A stretch of DNA of 7,485 nucleotides from Solirubrobacteraceae bacterium (GTDB lineage: Bacteria; Actinomycetota; Thermoleophilia; Solirubrobacterales; Solirubrobacteraceae): NCBI GenBank assembly GCA_024710825.1, contig JANJUA010000264.1:1-7485 (forward strand), in the 5' to 3' direction. How positions within the stretch are numbered: the first letter of the stretch is position 1; every line of letters begins with the position of its first letter. The position numbers were made by a program, and so were the translations under genes. The notes under the pieces are model-generated. The model worked only from the letters and a program-made list of their open reading frames with translations. It did no database searches and was not told the DNA's origin. Below are positions 4,501 to 7,485 of this stretch, piece by piece.

Positions 4501-5610
4501 ATGTCCCAGCAGGCCGCTCCCGACGTCGTCGACCTGATCGTCGGGCTGCTCGGCGACGTCGACGAGGACCACTTCCACGCGGGCCCTCGGTCGGAGTACT
4601 ACAGCCGCCTGTGCCAGGCGGTCTGCGAGCTGGTGCCGATGGATCGCGCGCTGCTGTTCCTCCACGACGACGTCCTGCGCACCGTCCGGCCGATGGGCAG
4701 CCACGGCTTCGACGCCGACGTCGTCGCCGCGATCAACGCCCCGCTCGACGGCTCCCTCCTGCTCGACCACGCGCGCGCCGCCGACGAGGTCGCCGTGGTC
4801 GAGGGCTCCGAGCTGCCGGCCGCGTACGTCGCGGCGCTCGGGCTGCGCGCGATCGCGTCCACCCCGCTCACCGCCGCCGGGCGCTGGCGCGGGGTGATCG
4901 TCTCCGACCGCGACGGCGCCGACCTCGCGCTCACCGCCGCCGAGCGCGATCGCCTGCTCAGCCTCGGCAAGACCGCCGCGCTTGCCGCCACGGCGCGCGT
5001 GGCCACCCGCCAGCAGCTGCTCGCGCAGCAGCTCTCAGAGCGGCTGGACCTCGCTCGCGACCTGCACGACTCCGTCATCCAGCGGCTCTTCGGCGTCACC
5101 GCGCTGCTGCGCTCGGGCGAGCCGCTCGGCGTCGACGAGCGCGCCCGCTGCGCGGAGGAGGCCGAGCGGGCGATGAACGAGCTGCGCGACCTCATCGAGC
5201 GGCCCATGGCGCAGGAGCTGCAGGAGGCCCCGAGCAAGCTCGCCGCCGAGCTCGAGCGCATCCGCCGGCTGCCCGATCAGACGCCGATGGCGGTCGACTG
5301 GGCCGAGGGCTGCGAGATCCCCGCCGCCTACGAGCCGCTCGTGCAGTCCGTCGTGCGCGAGGCGCTGCGCAACGCCGACAAGCACGCCCGCGCGTCGCGC
5401 GTGGACATCGAGCTGCACTGCACCGAGGACGCCCTGCACGTGACGATCGTCAACGACGGCGTCCTCGCCGGCGACGGCCGCGGCCGCGGCGCCGGCGCGG
5501 GCCTGCGGCTGTCGGCGCTGGAGGCGCTCCGCCACGGCGGACTCGTCGAGTTCGGCGCCAAGGGCCCCGACCACTGGCGCGTGCGGCTCGTCCTGCCGCT
5601 GATCCCGTGA
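4501..5610 (+). CDS. Soluble GAF-domain sensor histidine kinase (NarL-system, DevS-like HisKA_3)
   Basis: A 369-residue protein with no signal peptide or membrane segment, so it should sense a cytoplasmic signal. Residues about 30-165 look like a GAF domain (RALLFLHDD, then GLRAIASTPLTAAGRWRGVI at 114-133). A helical linker leads to the HisKA_3 dimerisation domain with the phospho-acceptor H189 in ARDLHDSVIQRLFG (185-198), the sequence style of DevS/DosS-type kinases. The ATPase domain (about 275-367) has an N box with N291 in REALRNADKHA, a G1 box at NDG (318-320) and a Gly-rich G2 segment leading to GAGLRLSALEAL (332-343). All catalytic elements are present. The ligand of the GAF domain cannot be told, and I see no proof of haem binding. 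The ATG at 4501 follows a TAGGCT box by seven bases. The stop codon overlaps the start of the response regulator by four bases (GTGA), so the two are translated together and form a cognate pair. Confidence 0.93.
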   Translation: MSQQAAPDVVDLIVGLLGDVDEDHFHAGPRSEYYSRLCQAVCELVPMDRALLFLHDDVLRTVRPMGSHGFDADVVAAINAPLDGSLLLDHARAADEVAVVEGSELPAAYVAALGLRAIASTPLTAAGRWRGVIVSDRDGADLALTAAERDRLLSLGKTAALAATARVATRQQLLAQQLSERLDLARDLHDSVIQRLFGVTALLRSGEPLGVDERARCAEEAERAMNELRDLIERPMAQELQEAPSKLAAELERIRRLPDQTPMAVDWAEGCEIPAAYEPLVQSVVREALRNADKHARASRVDIELHCTEDALHVTIVNDGVLAGDGRGRGAGAGLRLSALEALRHGGLVEFGAKGPDHWRVRLVLPLIP

Positions 5611-6215
5611 ACCACCGCCGCCACAAGCTCCGCGTGCTGATCGTCGACGACCACGAGGTCGTCCACTGGGGGCTGCGGGCGCTGCTCAGCGGACAGGAGT
5701 GGGTCGAGCGCTGCCTCGTGGCCTCCAACGCGGAGGACGCGCTCGAGCTGACCGAGCGCTGGGAGCCCCACGTCGCGCTCGTGGACCTCTTCTTGGGCAG
5801 CGCGTCGGGCGCCGAGCTGTGCCGGGAGCTGCGCAGGCGCTCGCCGGGGACGAACGTGCTGCTGTTCTCCGGGTCGGGGCGCATGTCCGCCGCCGCGGCG
5901 CGCGCCGCGGGCGCGGCCGGCTTCGTATCCAAGGGCCTGGGCGCCCGCGACGTCATGGCGGCCATCAGGGCCATCGGGCGCGGCGGCCAGGTGTTCGGCG
6001 AGGCGCCGGCCGCGGCGGAGGCGGGGCTGACCGAGCGCGAGCGTCAGGTGCTCGGCCTCGTCGCCACCGGCGCGACCAACCGCGAGATCGCCGAGCAGCT
6101 GCACCTCAGCCACCACACCGTCAAGGACTACACGCGCAACGTGTTCCGCAAGCTGGAGGTCCGCAACCGCGCGGAGGCCGTCCAGCGGGCGCAGCGGCTG
6201 GGGCTGCTCGCCTGA
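5607..6215 (+). CDS. NarL/FixJ-type LuxR-family response regulator
   Basis: A 202-residue two-domain regulator. The receiver (about 8-125) has the acidic pair D14-D15 in LIVDDHE, phospho-acceptor D60 in ALVDLF, S88 in LLFS and K109 in FVSK, all in the expected places. The C-terminal LuxR-type helix-turn-helix (about 139-200) runs LTERERQVLGLVATGATNRE (141-160) then IAEQLHLSHHTVKDYTRNVF (161-180), the second stretch containing the recognition helix. Such proteins bind inverted repeats as dimers once phosphorylated. It starts with GTG at 5607 inside the kinase stop codon. The same frame is open far upstream through the kinase gene, but that stretch codes for Arg-rich low-complexity sequence and is not real. 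Targets are unknown; the palindrome at 4305-4314 and the genes on either side are the nearest candidates. Confidence 0.94.
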   Translation: MNHRRHKLRVLIVDDHEVVHWGLRALLSGQEWVERCLVASNAEDALELTERWEPHVALVDLFLGSASGAELCRELRRRSPGTNVLLFSGSGRMSAAAARAAGAAGFVSKGLGARDVMAAIRAIGRGGQVFGEAPAAAEAGLTERERQVLGLVATGATNREIAEQLHLSHHTVKDYTRNVFRKLEVRNRAEAVQRAQRLGLLA

Positions 6216-6233
6216 TCGCTCGTGACACGGCAC

Positions 6234-6239
6234 TACGAT
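6234..6239 (+). promoter_or_regulatory. Possible -10 element for the sugar dehydrogenase gene
   Basis: TACGAT matches TANNNT and ends ten bases before ATG 6250, predicting a start at about 6246 with a leader of only a few bases. The box overlaps the earlier in-frame ATG at 6238, which could not be translated from this promoter. No good -35 was found, so co-transcription with the regulator, which ends at 6215, is also possible. Confidence 0.35.
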
Positions 6240-6249
6240 GCGCCGCGGG

Positions 6250-7404
6250 ATGCGTCGCGCGCTGATCGCCGTGCTGGTGCTCGCCGCTTCGTCGACCATG
6301 GCGTGCGGCTCGGGATCCGAGGACGCCTCCGCCGCCGGCGTGCGGCTGGTGGAGATCGGCAGCTTCGACAACCCGCTGCTGGTGACGGCGCCGCCCGGCG
6401 ACCGTCGGCGGCTGTTCGTCGTCGAGCAGGGCGGCACGATCCGGGTCGTGCACGGTGCCAAGACGCTCGCGCGGCCGTTCCTGGACCTGCGCGACCGCGT
6501 GCAGGCGGGCGGCGAGCAGGGGCTGCTGGGGATGGCGTTCGCCCCCGACTACGCGCGCTCGAAGCGCTTCTACGTCCACTACTCCCGACGCGGCGACGGC
6601 GACACGCGGGTCGTCGAGTACCGCGCCGCGAGCCCCGATCGGGCGCGCCCGTCCAGCGCGCGCGTCGTGCTGGCCCAGGAGCAGCCGGAGGCCAACCACA
6701 ACGGCGGCCAGCTCGCCTTCGGCCCCGACGGGCTGCTCTACGTCGGGCTCGGTGATGGCGGCGGCGCCGACGATCGGCACGGCGCCCGCGGCAACGCGCA
6801 GGACCTCGGCTCGCTGCTCGGCAAGATCCTGCGCATCGACCCGCGCCCGTCGGGCGGTCGGCCCTACGGCGTGCCGGCCGACAACCCCTTCGTCGGGCGC
6901 GCCGGAGCCCGGCCCGAGATCTACGGCTATGGGCTGCGCAACCCGTGGCGCTTCTCGTTCGACCGCCGCACCGGCGACCTGGCCGTCGGCGACGTCGGCC
7001 AGAACGCGGTCGAGGAGATCGACTTCGTCCGCCGCGGCCGAGGCCGGGGGGCGAACTTCGGCTGGCGCCCGTGGGAGGGCGACCGGCGCAACTTCGACGA
7101 GCCGGCGATCGGCCACGTGCGGCCCGTGATCGTCAAGAGCCACGACGACGGCTGGTGCTCGATCACCGGGGGCGTCGTCGTGCGCGACGCCGGGCTGCGC
7201 GCGCTGCGCGGGCGCTACGTCTACGGCGACTACTGCAAGGGCCAGCTCCGCTCGGCTCGGCTGCGTCCGAACGCCGCGTCCGGGGACCGCGCGGTCGCGG
7301 GCGTGCGCCGGATCGACCAGCTCTCCTCCTTCGGCGAGGACGCGCGCGGGCGCGTGTACGCGGTCTCGCTCGCCGGCCCCGTGTACCGTCTCGCTCCGCG
7401 ATGA
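6250..7404 (+). CDS. Secreted PQQ-dependent sugar dehydrogenase family protein (GSDH fold, probable lipoprotein)
   Basis: 384 residues from ATG 6250. An Arg-Arg then hydrophobic signal (1-18) ends in SSTMAC, a lipobox-like site with C19 as the likely lipidated residue; Thr at -3 makes it atypical. The mature part is a six-bladed beta-propeller of the soluble glucose/aldose sugar dehydrogenase family: RRLFVVEQGGTIRVV (53-67), GGEQGLLGMAFAPDY (87-101), NHNGGQLAFGPDGLLYVGLG (149-168, with H150 the likely catalytic His), DLGSLLGKILRIDP (185-198), YGLRNPWRFSFD (227-238, with R230) and GDVGQNAVEEID (247-258). Family members oxidise sugars with PQQ outside the membrane, but many actinobacterial members have no known substrate. 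C303 and C329 could form a disulfide. ATG 6238, four codons earlier, is in frame but lies within a possible -10 box. The gene ends with a four-base ATGA overlap with the next gene. Confidence 0.88.
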   Translation: MRRALIAVLVLAASSTMACGSGSEDASAAGVRLVEIGSFDNPLLVTAPPGDRRRLFVVEQGGTIRVVHGAKTLARPFLDLRDRVQAGGEQGLLGMAFAPDYARSKRFYVHYSRRGDGDTRVVEYRAASPDRARPSSARVVLAQEQPEANHNGGQLAFGPDGLLYVGLGDGGGADDRHGARGNAQDLGSLLGKILRIDPRPSGGRPYGVPADNPFVGRAGARPEIYGYGLRNPWRFSFDRRTGDLAVGDVGQNAVEEIDFVRRGRGRGANFGWRPWEGDRRNFDEPAIGHVRPVIVKSHDDGWCSITGGVVVRDAGLRALRGRYVYGDYCKGQLRSARLRPNAASGDRAVAGVRRIDQLSSFGEDARGRVYAVSLAGPVYRLAPR

Positions 7405-7485
7405 TCGCGGGCATCGACGTCGAGCGCATCCGGGCCGACAACCCCGGGCCCCTCACGCTCACGGGGACGAACACCTGGGTCCTCG
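7401..7485 (+). CDS. Metallo-beta-lactamase-fold hydrolase (LACTB2-like), 5' end only
   Basis: Only the first 28 codons are in the window. They begin MIAGIDVERIRADNPGPLTL and continue with TGTNTWVL. The NPGP...L-x-GTNTW motif is typical of the N-terminus of LACTB2-like MBL-fold hydrolases; human LACTB2 is an endoribonuclease, and bacterial members are mostly uncharacterised. The metal-binding HxHxDH motif would lie beyond the window edge, so the family call rests on the first strand alone. The ATG overlaps the sugar dehydrogenase stop (ATGA), which points to one transcript and coupled translation. Confidence 0.75.
   Translation, partial: MIAGIDVERIRADNPGPLTLTGTNTWVL

Noticed and set aside
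4319..4537. A 72-codon open frame across the intergenic RNA, or a shorter leader peptide from GTG 4361
   Set aside because: The frame begins inside the -35 hexamer, has no ribosome site, passes through the terminator hairpin and overlaps the kinase start. It would have to be untranslated upstream of the mapped promoter.
4494..6215. A kinase-regulator fusion reading continuously from GTG 4494
   Set aside because: The part before 5607 is out of frame with the real kinase and codes for Arg-rich low-complexity sequence. The real arrangement is two genes with a GTGA overlap.

Overview
The window is about 70% or more G+C, with strong G/C bias at third codon positions, GTG starts and very few Shine-Dalgarno sites. 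Three or four genes carry a TANNNT -10 element only 6-10 bases before the start codon, which is the layout of leaderless actinobacterial genes. With the gene families present (tandem universal stress protein, DevS-type kinase, PQQ-type sugar dehydrogenase, four-helix holin-like membrane protein), I infer a high-GC actinobacterium, perhaps of the class Thermoleophilia (Solirubrobacterales). That placement is a guess from style, not from a marker gene.

Left half, minus strand, reading from 3854 down to 1: a SRAP/YedK-type abasic-site DNA-protein crosslink protein (3159-3854), a TauE/SafE-type membrane exporter (2387-3136), a three-domain metallo-beta-lactamase/pseudo-rhodanese/rhodanese protein with the layout of the persulfide dioxygenase-sulfurtransferase CstB (973-2355), and a tandem universal stress protein that runs off the left edge (1-884). 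The first three are separated by only 22 and 31 bases and look like one transcript. The TauE-CstB pair matches the sulfide/persulfide detoxification logic of the staphylococcal cst operon: persulfide is oxidised in the cytoplasm and an oxidised sulfur anion is exported. The universal stress protein has its own Shine-Dalgarno site after an 88-base gap.

Middle: a 67-base divergent promoter region (3855-3921) separates the SRAP gene from a rightward 121-residue holin-family membrane protein (3922-4287). The 213-base gap after it (4288-4500) is the most unusual part of the window. It holds a 10-base perfect palindrome, a near-consensus sigma70 promoter with a 17-base spacer, a highly structured non-coding stretch of about 115 bases whose first helix begins at the predicted transcription start, and an 11-bp GC-rich terminator hairpin. 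I call it an undescribed small RNA gene. A separate -10 box for the following kinase sits just after the terminator.

Right half, plus strand: a soluble GAF-domain histidine kinase (4501-5610) overlaps by four bases with its NarL/LuxR-type response regulator (5607-6215). A secreted, probably lipid-anchored PQQ-type sugar dehydrogenase (6250-7404) follows. It overlaps by four bases the start of a second metallo-beta-lactamase-fold hydrolase (LACTB2-like), which is cut by the right edge (7401-7485). No tRNA, rRNA, CRISPR array, insertion sequence or integration site was seen, and no stretch over 300 bases lacks a gene.
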